Origin: Solen grandis
Taxonomy: Eukaryota > Mollusca > Bivalvia > Adapedonta > Solenidae
Direction of reading: 5' to 3'
Length of the DNA stretch: 64,000 nt
Assembly (NCBI GenBank): GCA_021229015.1
Contig: CM037777.1
Span: 54,130,165 to 54,194,164 of the forward strand
Shown here piece after piece: positions 13,421 through 27,900 of this stretch; position 1 is the first letter of the stretch, and each line of letters opens with the position of its first letter. A program made the position numbers and the translations under genes. The notes beneath the pieces are model-generated. The model was not told the origin of the DNA, searched no databases, and saw nothing but the letters and a program-made list of their open reading frames with translations.

Positions 13421-13900
13421 CAATGCAGACTCACCTCAAATTGGCTACCGGTTAAAAACGCCTAGCAATTGATCAATAATCAATAAATATCAATTAACCA
13501 GTTAAGAATATAAAAACCACAGATGAAATGCTGACGGCAACCGATGAATTACCGATTGAACTGCTAATAATCACCCAAGAAAACCAACGGGATCCCATAT
13601 TTTAATTCTCAGCTTCTTTTATCAATGATAAACATCAGTTCATCAGTTGCTTATCAGTGGCCCATCAGTGCAGATATCGGTGGTAAAAAGGTTCTAAACT
13701 GGGTATTTGTATGATATTTTCACCAATCTAGAATTGTAAAAAAATTTAAGAATCTCTGCTGGTAACTTTTACCTGATGAAACTCCGGTGGAGAAGAGGTG
13801 GCCAATCAGGAACAACGGTGGTAAATACATTTTCATCTGTTTCCCTCCCTAATTTGACTAAAAAAATACCAATCTACCACCGATGGCTCTGTGTATACAG

Positions 13901-14000
13901 NNNNNNNNNNNNNNNNNNNNNNNNNNNNNNNNNNNNNNNNNNNNNNNNNNNNNNNNNNNNNNNNNNNNNNNNNNNNNNNNNNNNNNNNNNNNNNNNNNNN
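13901..14000. other. Assembly gap (100 N)
   Basis: Exactly 100 unknown bases, the conventional placeholder for a gap of unknown size. It cuts into the first visible EGF exon of the receptor phosphatase, which begins directly after it in an open frame. The signal peptide, start codon and any earlier EGF repeats are therefore missing or lie further away. Confidence 0.99.
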
Positions 14001-14108
14001 CTGACTGTAGAACCTGCCACTGCGACGGATCAGCCTGTGATATCTGGCTAGGGGTGTGTCCCTCGGGCAAGTGTCTACCTGGATACATTGGAGTCAGCTG
14101 CGATCAAA
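14001..14108 (+). CDS. RPTP exon 1 (EGF-like repeat 1, 5' truncated)
   Basis: The frame opens directly after the gap and reads [19 protein letters not shown], ending [11 protein letters not shown]. This is the C-terminal two-thirds of an EGF-like repeat with the GY-G-xx-C ending. The donor is CAAA/GTATGA, leaving phase 1. Confidence 0.88.
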
Positions 14109-17100
14109 GTATGAACCTTAATTTGATAACAAACATCGTCGACACAGAAAACAGTGACACAGAGACTGATAAGAATAATTGATACAGACATAAAGCACGT
14201 TTCTGTTTAAACAGAATATGTGTGAAAGTGTAGTTGCAAACCTCAAATGGTGACCTTAATAAGTATAACTTAATATAAAAAAAAATATTTAAAAAAAATG
14301 AATCAAATCAAATAAAATGTTACGAGCTCGTATCAAAAATGATCGCAACACGAATTAAGCTTTATAATTTGTATCATTATAACGTTCTACAAAATGAGAC
14401 TGCATTATCTATGTCCAAATCATCAAACGAAATAATTCGAAAACTATCACATAACCTTTCATGATGAATATCGCAAGAAAAAATCCTAAGACAAAGAATA
14501 TATACCATGAACATATGTTTTGACGTGTATTCACTGAACCATGAAAACTATCAAGTTCTTCTGTCAACCTTGACGGTCATAAATTCAGCCATTTAAGAGC
14601 TTTTCGGAAGAAGCTGTCCGAACGGTATAGTAGTACAGTCATTGATTTAATTGTATTTCATGTTTTGAGTAGGAAATAATAAGCAAAAGCAGTACTAATG
14701 TATATAAGAACGTTTAAAACGGGAAAAAGTTGCAAACAAATCGATTACATGCATATACATGTAGTAAAATTGGGTATGTGTAATTCTTAATGTCCGTGTA
14801 AGAAGAATTGGTATGTAAATACGACATAATCATATGAATAAAGTCAGGATATCTTATATCTTTAATAATGTATATTTAATGGATAATTTAGTGTATGTAG
14901 ATATAATACTTATTGTCAGGCGTCCTATGTATTATGAGTTTAATTGATGCAATAAATCGAGCGGTGTTCGTATTTTGTATTCATTCTTGCAATAAATAGC
15001 TTGGCTTTACATTAACAGTTTTGCACATTTACAAAGCTTTTCAGTGTTTCGGATTTAATGCATCTACACCTTTCGACTGATAGACAGGGTTATAGCTAAC
15101 AGTCGTAGATGAAAGCTGACACTGATTTTATAAGGTGTCACTATGACTTTCTCTATGCATTTTTGTCACAACATCTCTTTTTTGCATTTAGCACATTTAT
15201 GTATGGTGTGCTGAAATAAATAGAAAACAATTGTAACACTGACCATAATGTAATAGTCGGGTAAATTTGAAGTCTTCTATCGTGATAGGAAATCAGAATG
15301 TTCAATCATTATTTTAAATAAATTAAAATGAAGTTATTAAAGAACTTCTTTAACAAGATTATAACATATATATGAATGAAATGTAATTTAGCTAGGCGCC
15401 CAAATTTTTATCAACGTATATGCTTTTATTTTATCTGCTATCGTATTGTATTTTATTTCTGTCCGTTTAGACTAAAATGGAGATTTAGATGTACACACAC
15501 ATTGCTAAATGCAATACCAGTACAGAAAATTCTTTACAGATAGCATGATGACAAACAGACTAAATAAGCATTCTATATTTAAATATCTATCAGCATGCTC
15601 GACGGGTACATATGGTCAGAACTGTAGTGAGCAGTGCGGTAGGTGTCTTAACATGGAACTCTGTAACATTGTTGACGGCGCATGTGACGAGTGTGCTCCA
15701 GGATATGATGGAAAACTTTGCAAATCAGGTAGCCACTTATTATTGAAGTATGCCCCAATGCTTAAGTTACAAAGATGACGAAATCAAATCATAAAAACTG
15801 AATCTATATCATTAGGCTCCTGAGCACTTTGATTATCTTATCGTTCACTTTATCCAAATGCTATTTTCATTTTATAACTTCTTTTTATCTTTGTATTTTC
15901 CCTCCAACAGTAATATAATATATAAACAGGCTTAAGTATGCTCATTTGTTACACATAGACAAATAGTGATTTAAAGTCAGTGTAATACACGTATTTTGTT
16001 TAAAGATGTTTGCCTAAAAATAAGTATTTCATTTTTTTTTTCAAATTATATTTATTAGAATGCAGAAATGGCACGTTCGGTATTAACTGCTCCAACGAAT
16101 GTGGTCATTGCTCAACATGTGACTTCTTTTCCGGAAAGTGTCTAGATTCATGTTCGCCTGGATACAATGGAACATACTGCAATCAAAGTAAGAATTGAAT
16201 TGGTTGAATTTCCGCTACATATGTAGTACCGGAAGTGCGACATATTTTTTGAAGCGGAGCCCCAATTTTAAATCACTACTACCCACCGTGATTAGAGTAT
16301 TTGTATGTTGTAATGTTGAACATATACCAGTTTCAACTAGTTCAAGAAATCCCAAGTTCAGTCATAAGAGTACATGCGTAAATATCTTTAATATGTAACG
16401 CTTCGATATTGCCACAAAATGATTGTTGAAACTGTTAATTGTTCATTTATCTTTTATGACCATAAGACGTGAGGATAAAACATGAAAAAGTAATTTATAT
16501 TTGCAACAAAATCTTATCATTCTATATAAACAATTAAAGTGGTTTGTCAAAAAGAAGGAGTAGTGGGTATTACCAGGAAAATGATATTGCGATATCGGAT
16601 AAGTATATTACAATATATTGCAATTTATTTTTGAAAATGTTATGAAAATGTAATTTGTGACGTCATATTCGGAAGTTGTAACGGTATGTGCTATCCGGGC
16701 TATGAGAGGGAGTTCTTTAAAGCGCGGTAATATTAAGAGTATCTATAGTAAAACTGTGCTAGCGTGGTTTTACTATACTGCGGTATTGTATTTTGTCGTA
16801 TAATGATAGTAACAAAATTCAAATGTGTTGTTAAATTTTAGTAGTCTCGGCATATTTTAAGATCAGACATCGTCGTATTTGATATTAGATACAAGCCGGC
16901 CTTGACTTAATTTTTATACGACAATATTTTCATTTTGCTTGCCGAAAATAGCATGATACAATTTAAGCTGAGCTAAACAACGATTTCTACAATATTCCTC
17001 CAATTTGCTTTGCAATGACAGCCTATCTGAAATACACATCAGATGGTGTTTGAAAGTTTTCCGATATAATTAACTGTAAATAGAATACAATATTTGGAAT

Positions 17101-20100
17101 GTTAAACAGCGTGCCCTAGTTCGACATACGGTGAACAGTGCAGTCTTACATGTGGCCATTGTCTTAACGGCGAACCCTGTGATACCGTGTCTGGAGCATG
17201 TCAGCTTTGTAGTCCTGGCTACAGAGGAGAAACATGTTCTGAAGGTATTCCTGACTTCATTTTTTAGCTTTTCTTGAATGAAAAAAACCCCACAAATATA
17301 ATGACTGGTTTATTTATTAATAAGTTAAATGCATACATGTAGTAAAATCTAACACCTATCTTTAATTACTTTTGTAATGATACATGGCTTAGATAATTGG
17401 TATATTAGAGTAGAGAGTGCAATATTTATATAAATATGAAAACAAACAAACAAAAGGTTTCTTATGTATTATGCTTTGTATTGTTGTATTGTAAATTTGT
17501 CGATGTACATTAATGTTCTATTTTGTTTTTAAAGTTTGCCAGCCGGGAACTTATGGTATTAGTTGCAAAAATATTTGTGGAAATTGTTTGACAAACTCCA
17601 CCTGTAATGCAATATCGGGAATATGCGAAGAAGGTTGTGCCAGTGGATATATAGGAGATATGTGCAATGAGAGTAAGATAAACATATTAATAAATTGTTG
17701 ATTCTAAAAACTTAAAATTTATTTAGATATAAATAAATGACATACACAGAACGTTGCAGAAGCTAAACTGCTGGGAATATCAAAAATCGTATATTTACAT
17801 ATAAGTTTAATTACATTTGTGTATAATACATATCATATACGTATTGATTGTTTACCATGTTAAAATGTCGAGTTTTATAAAGATCAAATCACAAAAAGCA
17901 AATATGTTTTAAATTGTAATTTTTGGTATAAAAATGCCTTATTTTGTTTCCTTTTGATACGATTTACAGGCAGATATAAGTATAAAATTTAACTTCATTA
18001 ATCATTGAAAAATATTGTCAACCACAGCATGTAGGAATGGTTATTTTGGGCAAAAGTGTGCTGAACAATGTACTACGTGTTTCGAGGGTGAGCCATGCGA
18101 CAAGGTCAGTGGGAAATGCTTAAGATGTCCACCAGGACTACAGGGAGACTTTTGTAAACAAGGTATCATGATGATAGTGTAACTTACATTGTCTTATTAA
18201 TAATTTTCAAGAATCTTATTATACCCCCGCAAACGAAGTTTGAAGAGGGTATACTGGAATCAGCCTGTCGGTCGGTCGATTGGTCGGTCGGTCTGCAAAA
18301 TCTTGTCTGGTGAACTCCCCCTTCACTCCAGTCCGATTCACCTGATACTTGGCATAAAAAATCATCAAGAGCTGTCGATGTGCAAGACGCAAATTTCATG
18401 TTCGTTCACACAAGGTTTAAGGAGTTATTGCCCCTGAATCAACTTGAAAAGTCTTGTCCGGTGAACTCCTCCTGCAGTTTCTGTCCAACTCATATGATAC
18501 TTGGCATAAGTATTCATCAGGAGCAGTAGATGTACAAGACGCAAACTTCACGCTCGTTCGCACAAGGATTACGGAGTTATTGCCCCTGAATCAACTCTAA
18601 AAGTCTTGTCCGGTGAAGTTCTCCTTCACTTTCAGTCTAATTCACTTGATACTTGGCATAAATATTTATCAGGAGCAGTAGATGTTCAAGACACAAATTT
18701 CACATGTGTTTGCGCAAGAATTATGGAGTTATTGTCCCTGAATCAACTTGAAAAGTCTTGTCTGACAAACTCCTCCTTCAGTCTTGTTCAATTCATCTGA
18801 AACTTGCCATAAATGTTTATCAGCAGCAGTAGATGTGCAAGACACACATGTCACGTTAGTTCGCACAAGAATTACGGAGTTATTGCCCCTCATTCGAATC
18901 TAAATATCTTGTGACGCGAACTCTTACATTTCTTAACTGATTCAGTTCAAATTTTGTGTAGGCATTCATAAGCATCTGGAGAGTTGAGTGACATAAATTT
19001 CACTTGAGTTGCCTCAAAGATGGTAGAGTTCTGCCCTGGTCCCATTTTTTAATTATCTCTTTGTCTTGTCTGGTACATAACTCAAAATTTATACAAGGTA
19101 TTGACTTGAAACTTAAAATGTAAACAGATGGCGACAAGGAAAAGTGAAGTGTCCAAAAACTGTGACTCTTCCTGGTCCCTTTTTTTATTCATCTTCCCTT
19201 TGCTTTTTTGACCCGAATATAACTCGAATATACTTGAAACTTAAAATGTAAACAGATGGCGACTAGAAGTGCAGTGTCCAAGAACTGTAACTACACTTTT
19301 AAACTACTGTGCCAAATAACTATAACTGACTCTCTATCCACTTTAAATAAATACTTTTCTTACATATTACTTACTATCATAACCAATATACTATGTATAC
19401 AGGTTCTTATCTCTGCTCCACCTGAAGTCTGGCTTCTCCTGTATCAAAGCATTGTGCGGGGGTATCAATCACCTTCAGTGACAGCTCTGTATTTTTTTTT
19501 TATATATATATTCATATGCTTCAACATGACCTTCAAAGTTGTTTATTTTAGCGTTCCGAGAACTCATTTCAGTATTTCTTACCAAACTGGCACAATATCT
19601 TGAACTTTTAATTAAAATACTCTTATTTTTGAAAAGATAATATATAAAATATAAACGACCTATTTTGACTGATTGGCAAAAGTTTGGTATTTGTGTTGTA
19701 ATTTTTTCAATGTGTTACGAAATAATAACAAGGTATTAATTTAATTCTACAGAATGTAACGATGGAACATACGGCAGCAATTGCAGGAAAATATGCGGAC
19801 AATGCATAAACAATGATGTATGTCACAATCGGACTGGTGAATGTCTTAATGGATGTTCAGATGGTTATACGGGCAGTCTGTGTGTCCAGAGTGAGTATTT
19901 CGAGGCTTTTGTTTATTTCTCATTATTTCCAAATAAAACGCAACACATCGGTATATTTCATATGACCAAGCGAAATTTCGCCATTAAATTTCTAATTTCG
20001 TCTGTCACCATGCCAACCAGTGTCCAACACGAATTACGACAATGGAGGCAGTATTTACTTTCGTGCATGTGACAAAGGTCTTTCATTACCTCTTCTTGAT

Positions 20101-21927
20101 AATTGTGCTGTCCTGAGTAATCTCCCCTGAAAACTACCTACGGTAAAGTTAAGATTTTTTCATGGAATTTGAAACAGAATCATAGAATGCATCTTTCTAC
20201 CGCCAGTTTTTCTCATAAATCAAGTTCAGATTTTCATATTCACAGAAAATTTATATTTCCGACAGGCTTAAATGTTAACTTTAATACAGCTTATCTCCCC
20301 CAAATTAGATAAAAGTTGAAAAAAAAACTCTTGGTGAAATATTTTCATTTTTGAATGTCTTAAAAGTGTCAGTTTCATAGATATATTAACAGCAAGAGGC
20401 AAGATATCGAATATGGTTATTTGGGTGCTAATACCTTAAGTACAGTTGAACCTGTATTAGCGGCAACCTGTATTAAGCGGTCAATCTGCATTTAGCGGCC
20501 AGTTTTAATATTACCAAACCATTGCCTTTTGTTATGTTTAACCTTCTTTTAGCGGCCACCTCTGCTAAGCAGTCACTTTCTATTGTTTCCCTTACTGACC
20601 GCTTAAGACAAGTTTGACTGTATACAAAAGATTTCGATTAAACCTTAAAAGTATTCAAATACGTAACACTATATACATCGTTGTATGCCAATCTGCATAA
20701 CTATGAAACAATGGTTTATTACTTGTATTTCTTTTCCTGATCGTATTGTTTAGAGGTAATATCCCAACCAACAGACGGAGGTTCGGGTGCTGTTGTCGGA
20801 GTTGTAGTTACACTGTTGATTTTATTTGCTATTGCTGGTCTTTTCGGGTTCGTGTTGATTAGACGAAGAAGGTAATCTTGATGTATGTTTTTATGAATTC
20901 TATTATTTAAAGAGGTTTTATGATCTGTTAAACAAATATATTCGTAAAATTCCTTTAAGAAATACGTAAATTTTTAATCACAATCATCATACCGATAAGC
21001 CGACTGAAAAATGAAGACGAATAATGTGAACGATAAAATTAGATATTATCTTCTTCAAAGCCCTCCTCGCTTTAAAAAGAACAATAATTTTATGTTTAAA
21101 ATAATCTTATTATTTGAATATATTTTGCACTTTCATTGAGACTGTCAGTGCAAGTTCTCCTCAGTCTTCACAGTGAGGCTTATGCTTCAATTCCTAATAT
21201 AGCTGTTTACTAATATGGCTAAAGCAAACACTGAAGATAAAATTCTACTTTTATAGGATGTCAAAACCATTACTTCATCCCAGACTTGGTAACGGAATAG
21301 AATACATCAGAAAGAAGGTATTTCCGCAAAGAAGAGATAGCACTGGAGGGCTTGTTAATGGCTTTGATATGCCTGTCGTGGACAGCAACGAACACGGTGT
21401 AGTATTTGAATGATACTAATCTTTTGTCTAGAAGTACGACTGTTAGGATACAAACTTAAGATAATCTTATAGATAAATGAACAAAACTGTTCCACTCTTA
21501 AACACTTTAAGATTGTTTGAAAAGTTCCTTTTGTCACATAACGTTGATTTTTTAGGATTAGCTTGAGTGTCCTATTTTAAATCAATCAGTTTGATTGTGT
21601 ACCCGTTGTTCTTTGAAACTGGGTAATTTACATCACAAACTTGCTTAATCAATTTATCACTTTTATTATTTGCCTATGTAATTTTAATGAGCGTTTCCCA
21701 TGCCACTAAGCGGGAAGAAAAGTTATGATTCATAAGTTATAATGAAAAACAAGAGGTCTGATTTTTTTTCTCGTATTTTCCTATTTCATTTCTCCTTTAT
21801 ATCATAAAATCACATAAAAATCGAAGAAAAAAAATCGAGATTTGAAACTTACTTTCTCTTATTTTTTTAGTCTAGTCTACACACTGTCGTTTGGTTGTGA
21901 TTTGGTCGTAACTTCGAATCTCGCGGG

Positions 21928-21965
<38 letters not shown>

Positions 21966-24900
21966 CCACTAAGTTTCACATTGATTTCTGAAGAAAATAA
22001 GTATGATTCTTGCACAAATGTGCTGAAATCAGATATGGGATGGTTAGGTTAAAATCTCGCATATTTTGTAAGAATGTGATAATTATTATTTTTTGAGTGT
22101 AATATTACCTTTTCTTGATTCTGTCGCATTTTTACTTTATCACCCAAATGCGAATAAGTAAATTTTAAATCCTGAATTTTTTCCCATCGATTTGCAAATA
22201 TGCTTGTAATTTTGTAATAGAAATAGTAAGCAACTGGTAGAAACACAAGAAATAAATGTCAAAAATCTAGATTTATTTCTTCTTGTGAATGGTCTGTAAA
22301 TGAATAGAGCTTTGTCCATATCAGGATTCCGTCTTGGTCTAGCACCAAGGATGAGGAGGAAAATATGGTGCGGGACTAAGAATACTTGTCGAAAATCAAA
22401 GTCTGATTTCGTATGAAAGATACATGTATTTACGAAGAATAAAGTTAATATTGGAAATGTGGTCTTTCTGTGATATTACGTCACAATGATTATACTATGA
22501 TAATTTCTTCCGATATGCATTGTTCATCTCAAACAAATTCGATTAGATAAAATTGTCTTTTGATTCTTCTTTTTCAGTGGTAAGACCAAATCCTAAAAAG
22601 ATACGACCTAAACTCGAAAACTATTGCAACATCCAGACATCAATCGAATTAACGGATTTATGGGACTTTATAAACCTAAATAAGGCAAACGAAAGTGATT
22701 ACTTTCAAAAGGAGTTTAAGGTATTCCGATTTTATTAGAAAATATGCAAAAACAAACCCAATTGAATAGCTGCTTCTATGTCATGTATTTAAGGTTTTCA
22801 GTACATGTAAATGAATGTACAGTCATTAATTATGACTTTTCCAGTCCGACAGTTTAAACAGCTTTCTTGATTTTGACCAGTTTCAAAGCCTTGCTTCACA
22901 GATAAGTGTTAATTATGCATGTAATTGAGATACCCAATTCTTGCCAGCAGAGGCCCATTAATCGCTCTGCACCAGTCAGTCTTGGTGGTCGGATTGCACC
23001 TTCAGTATGAGTGATAAAGGACTGTTCTGCACAGATCTCGTAGTTTGGTTATTTTGAAAACATGATGAAAAAAGAAAATACAATTTAAATCATTTTATTT
23101 TTTATATTTTCAACAAAATGAAAGTTATTCCTACAAATATTGCTTTTATAGCAGAAAAGAAACATTGAAATACATAAAAATATTCAATAGTATAGTTTGA
23201 TCTGCCATTAAATTTCAAAAAGAATAACCTTATGCATATGAATTATAAAGTGTTTATTGAAATAACGTTAGCTGTCTACTTATTTGATTATGAAAATGTC
23301 GATATTAACATAACAGAAACTGTATTGAATATTCATTTCAACAACAACAAAAAATCATTTCCATATCAAATATATTATTAACAGTGTTTATCATACAGTT
23401 ATAAAGTAGTTTGTTACATATGTGAAGGATTCATCTTTTTCACAATAAGAAAACAAAAACAAAAATCTTTAAAAAAGATATTCGGCATAAGAAAGAAAAG
23501 CAACAAAGATATGAAAGTTAAAGGAAGTAAAAGTTTACAATAAAATATATAATATAATAATGCTTATGCTGAAAAATCATATATTGACCAATACTGGCCC
23601 AAATCGCAAGTGAAGCTCGCACACAGCCGAGTCATTAATCAACAATTAGTGGCTAACAGCTCCCAGCATGGGTGTGGGTTCAGCGGTCAGTTTACAGTTA
23701 CAACAAATTAGTTTCACTGATAAGACTGAGCATCAGCCTGATGCTCAGGATTGGTATAAACTGTAGGACTGTTTCAGGTTCATAATAAAAATAAAATAAA
23801 ATAAATTACTTGAATTAAATCAGCAACTAATTTACATTGTATTTGAAATAATATTTATACGAAGTATTGTTTACATACCAGAAATTAAAGGAGGGATTGA
23901 TACATAAGTGCAATGCTGCGCTTCTACTTGAAAACGCCGGAAAGACTCGTTACAAAGGATTATGTGCCTGTATGTATTGATTATTTTGCGTAAAATGTTT
24001 ATTTGCATTTAATATACAAATGCGATTTAAATATTATGAATTGTTTACTAAAAAAGAATTATTTAAAAAAAAATCTAATAAATAATCATCAAAAACATTC
24101 TGTGGAACTGGAAATTTAAAAAAAATGATAATGTATATAAACCATTTTACGAAAATGAGTTCTTGTGTGAATGAAATTAAACACAAAACTAGAGTATTAT
24201 TGATTATCTAATGATATAGATAATTTAATCATCAATCAAAGTATTGCCAACTATAATGTTTAATCTGGTTTCTGGTTATAACATAATATATTTTGGGAAA
24301 CGACACTCCAAGGCGATATATAGGACTTTCAACCTAATGGTTTTTTCATCAACCTTGGTTTCGTCATGACCTAATACCTCATCTCTATAGTTTTCTTCCT
24401 TTTAATAGCTACACATAAATGCTATTTTCTCGTGTTCCAGATGATCACTCCAGAGTCATTCTTGTATGCGAGAATAAGAACGAAGTAGACTACATCAATG
24501 CAAACTTCATCAATGTAAATTGTCTTCTAATCAGTAAAATGATCCTTTGTAGAAATGTATTATATTTATTATTGATAATGAACAATACTCACGGTGTGTT
24601 AAGCTTTTACACAGAAGTTATTTTCTAATCGAAAGCGCATGCAACAATGTTACATACTTGCATGCAGATTCCTTTGCATAATTTCATTTAAAAGTCGTTT
24701 GAATTCATGAATTTATCGACTATTTGTTGTTTATTTCCACACAAAACTTCAAACATACAATGGTGAAATACCATTCTGTTAAATATATCCAATGTGTTCC
24801 TTAGCAAATAAAAGCAGTTAAGGTATGTATATTGATAAATTAAGTATGTGTAATGTTATATCTTAATATTATGTTTCGCGTTATTAAACACTATCATCAA

Positions 24901-27900
24901 ATTATCATGTTAAATATCAAACTGTCATTCGATACAGTAAAATGGGTATAAAATTGATGTATAAAACTTTTAAAGGGCTACAACAGCAAGGCGAAGTTTA
25001 TTGCATCACAAGGTATGTATTAGTATTTCTCCAATATATCATTTTCTGAAGTGATCTCATAAAAAAATGATTATGTTTTCATGGAATGAGAGGCCACGAC
25101 TTAACTTCATAATTACACGAATTACAATTATCTTAAGCAGTACAGAGCAAAAGATGCAAGAACGCTCAGTAATGTTAATGTTATCTGTGCATTTGATAAG
25201 TTAATTGCCTATCTTTCAAATATTTCGCAATCAATTAAATTGGACTTTTTCTGTAGAGATAATATAGGTATCCACAACAGCACAAATAATTTGGACATGT
25301 TTACATAGGAAGGCAATTTACATGTATATGTTGAATATGTATTCGTGGTAGTGAAGCATATCAAAGGTTTCTATTGCACAGGACCTACAAAAGCTATGAT
25401 CAATGATTTTTGGCGCATGATATGGCAGCAAGAGGTAGAAATAGTGGTGATGCTTACGAATCTTATCGAACTTGGAGTGGTAATACTTTACATTTTTACT
25501 TCTCACAGTTCATCTACGAAAAACATAAAATAATAACGAGATATGAAAATAAATATTTAAAATGCACAGGTGATTTTTTAAAGATCTTTCTTTTCTTATA
25601 TTGCATAATCGATTAGTAAATATAAACGAATTATTTTCATATTTTTGATACGTATTTACTTGTTGGGTTTTACATCCAACCAAATGCATCAATGATATAA
25701 TGTCTACATAATACTAAGCATATAAGGCTTTGAACCATGACCGCTAGTCCCATTTTATTTATTTTATGGTATGCCTGGGATTAAACCCACGACTCTTGTG
25801 CTAAATTCTTCGATACAAGAACTTCTGATACTTATACGAAACATATGTTAAAAAGCGCATTTGTCCTATGATTTTTTTCACCTTGAACTTACGCATTTTA
25901 AAGAATTTTTTTTTTCATTCTAAAATATATCTATACACTTCGTTTCATGGCTTTCTGGTAACTTTTACATGCCATAGTATAAATAACGATATTTATTGCT
26001 ATATATTGTGTTGTCGTATGCTTATGAGTGATTAACTTGTTGGTAGAAAAAGTGTGTTCAGTACTGGCCGGAAGATCTTGAGGCCGACTTTGGGAATATC
26101 CATGTGACCGTCATTAAGACGGACAGCTTCAAAGATTATGACATCAGATTATTGGAAATAAAAAAGGTAATTCGCTTTCTCCAGAATTGTTTACGTATCA
26201 CAGTTGAATTTGTTTCATTTATTTTCTTTTTTACGTTTTCAAAAGAAACACTTTCCTATATAAACTCTTTATACTCTATATAACCTTTTTAAACTGTGGA
26301 CTGTAATCAAGGTGTTTTCTGTTGGATATAGTCGTTGTTTTATCTAGATAATATATAAGCTATTTAAAAATTTAAACACGTGTCTGAATTGAGTCTTATT
26401 CTATTGACAATTTGAAAATGTATAAAATGAAACGCAACATGTTTGTGCAACAGGATGGCGCTATTTATGACACCACCAAAGTTGTAACTCAATATCACTT
26501 CCGGTCTTGGCCAGACAAAGACGTCCCACGGACAACTTGGTGCCTTGTCAACTTTTGGAGAATTGTTGACTTGGCAGTGCGTAATTCTAAGCGCGAGCGC
26601 CCAGTTGTTGTTCATTGCAGGTATATATGAATTATGAACGGAATATCTGTACCCGTATCTGTGTGTGTGTTTGTGTGTGTTAAGGATTTAGAACTTAGAA
26701 TTTCAGCAAACATCGACTAATACTGCCACTATTCGCGGTGTCCGAACGACGAATCGAACATTTTCGCGAGTAACTATTTTTAGTAAATATTGCTTTATCT
26801 CAAAATATTGCCTAATGTTATGACGTCATTTTGGAATTACCAACATGAATTAGAGCGGGGAAAGAAAACGAGGAAAAAGAACTTTTCTGCCACTATACAG
26901 AAAAAAGCAATGTATACTGCTGTAGATAGCTGCATCTTTATCATGTCATTACTGTAACATGAATATACTCACAGTTTAGTCCTTGATTGTGAGGTATAGC
27001 ATCCGCCATGCAAACATAAGGTCCCAAGTTCGATTCCTTGGATCAGATGAAAATTTGGTGACTTGTTCATTTAGTCACACAATTAGTGTAGGTTTAAGCT
27101 ATGGTGTACTCGTAGTTTCCAGGTAGATAGCAGAATAGATAGAGATTAATTGAAGTTGGAAAAACTTGTTTGTTTCTCAACTGATTCCTAGGAGCGGGTG
27201 GTAACTTTAGTGACTTTTCATTTGCACGGCCGCGTATTTTGAGCAAGTACTGGTGTAGTTTCCAGGAAGCAGAATTGAGAGATAGATAATTAAAGTTTGA
27301 ACTTCTTTCTCAATCTATTTAAAATAGATATGATAAAATAAAAAGCATGAATTTACTCAAGTCTTTTTATTATATAGGGTATACCCCTGTGTAGGCAATG
27401 TATCTTGCCAAAATCAAAGGCGCATTTTATTGAATTTATGATTAAAAATGCAAAAGATAATACATTTGTATTGTATGCTGACATTATAGCATATAATCTT
27501 TGCCTGATTAGCACGCTGTTATATTTTTTGCCTTTTTTCATTTAGGGACCATCTCTTGTGATGTCATATTTTTGTATAATTGTTTTAACTGATTTCACTG
27601 GGCCATAGGGCCATACTAAGATGGGCAATTAAATCTAAATGAGATGGTAAAATGTTTTTTTTTATTTTTAATATATGATTCTATATACCTTGCAGATAGT
27701 TTTGATGTATAACAGCATTGTTTTCCAACATATTACAATTATCAACAACTCAGATAAACATTTGCCTTATTTTTCACATCGCTAAAAATGTGCATTTTGG
27801 AAGCCTGGGTACACTTACAAAAATCAATTTATTATGAACTTATAAAATATAGTGCTGGAAGATGATGATTTTTCCTGTGCAAGTATGATATCCTTTATAT

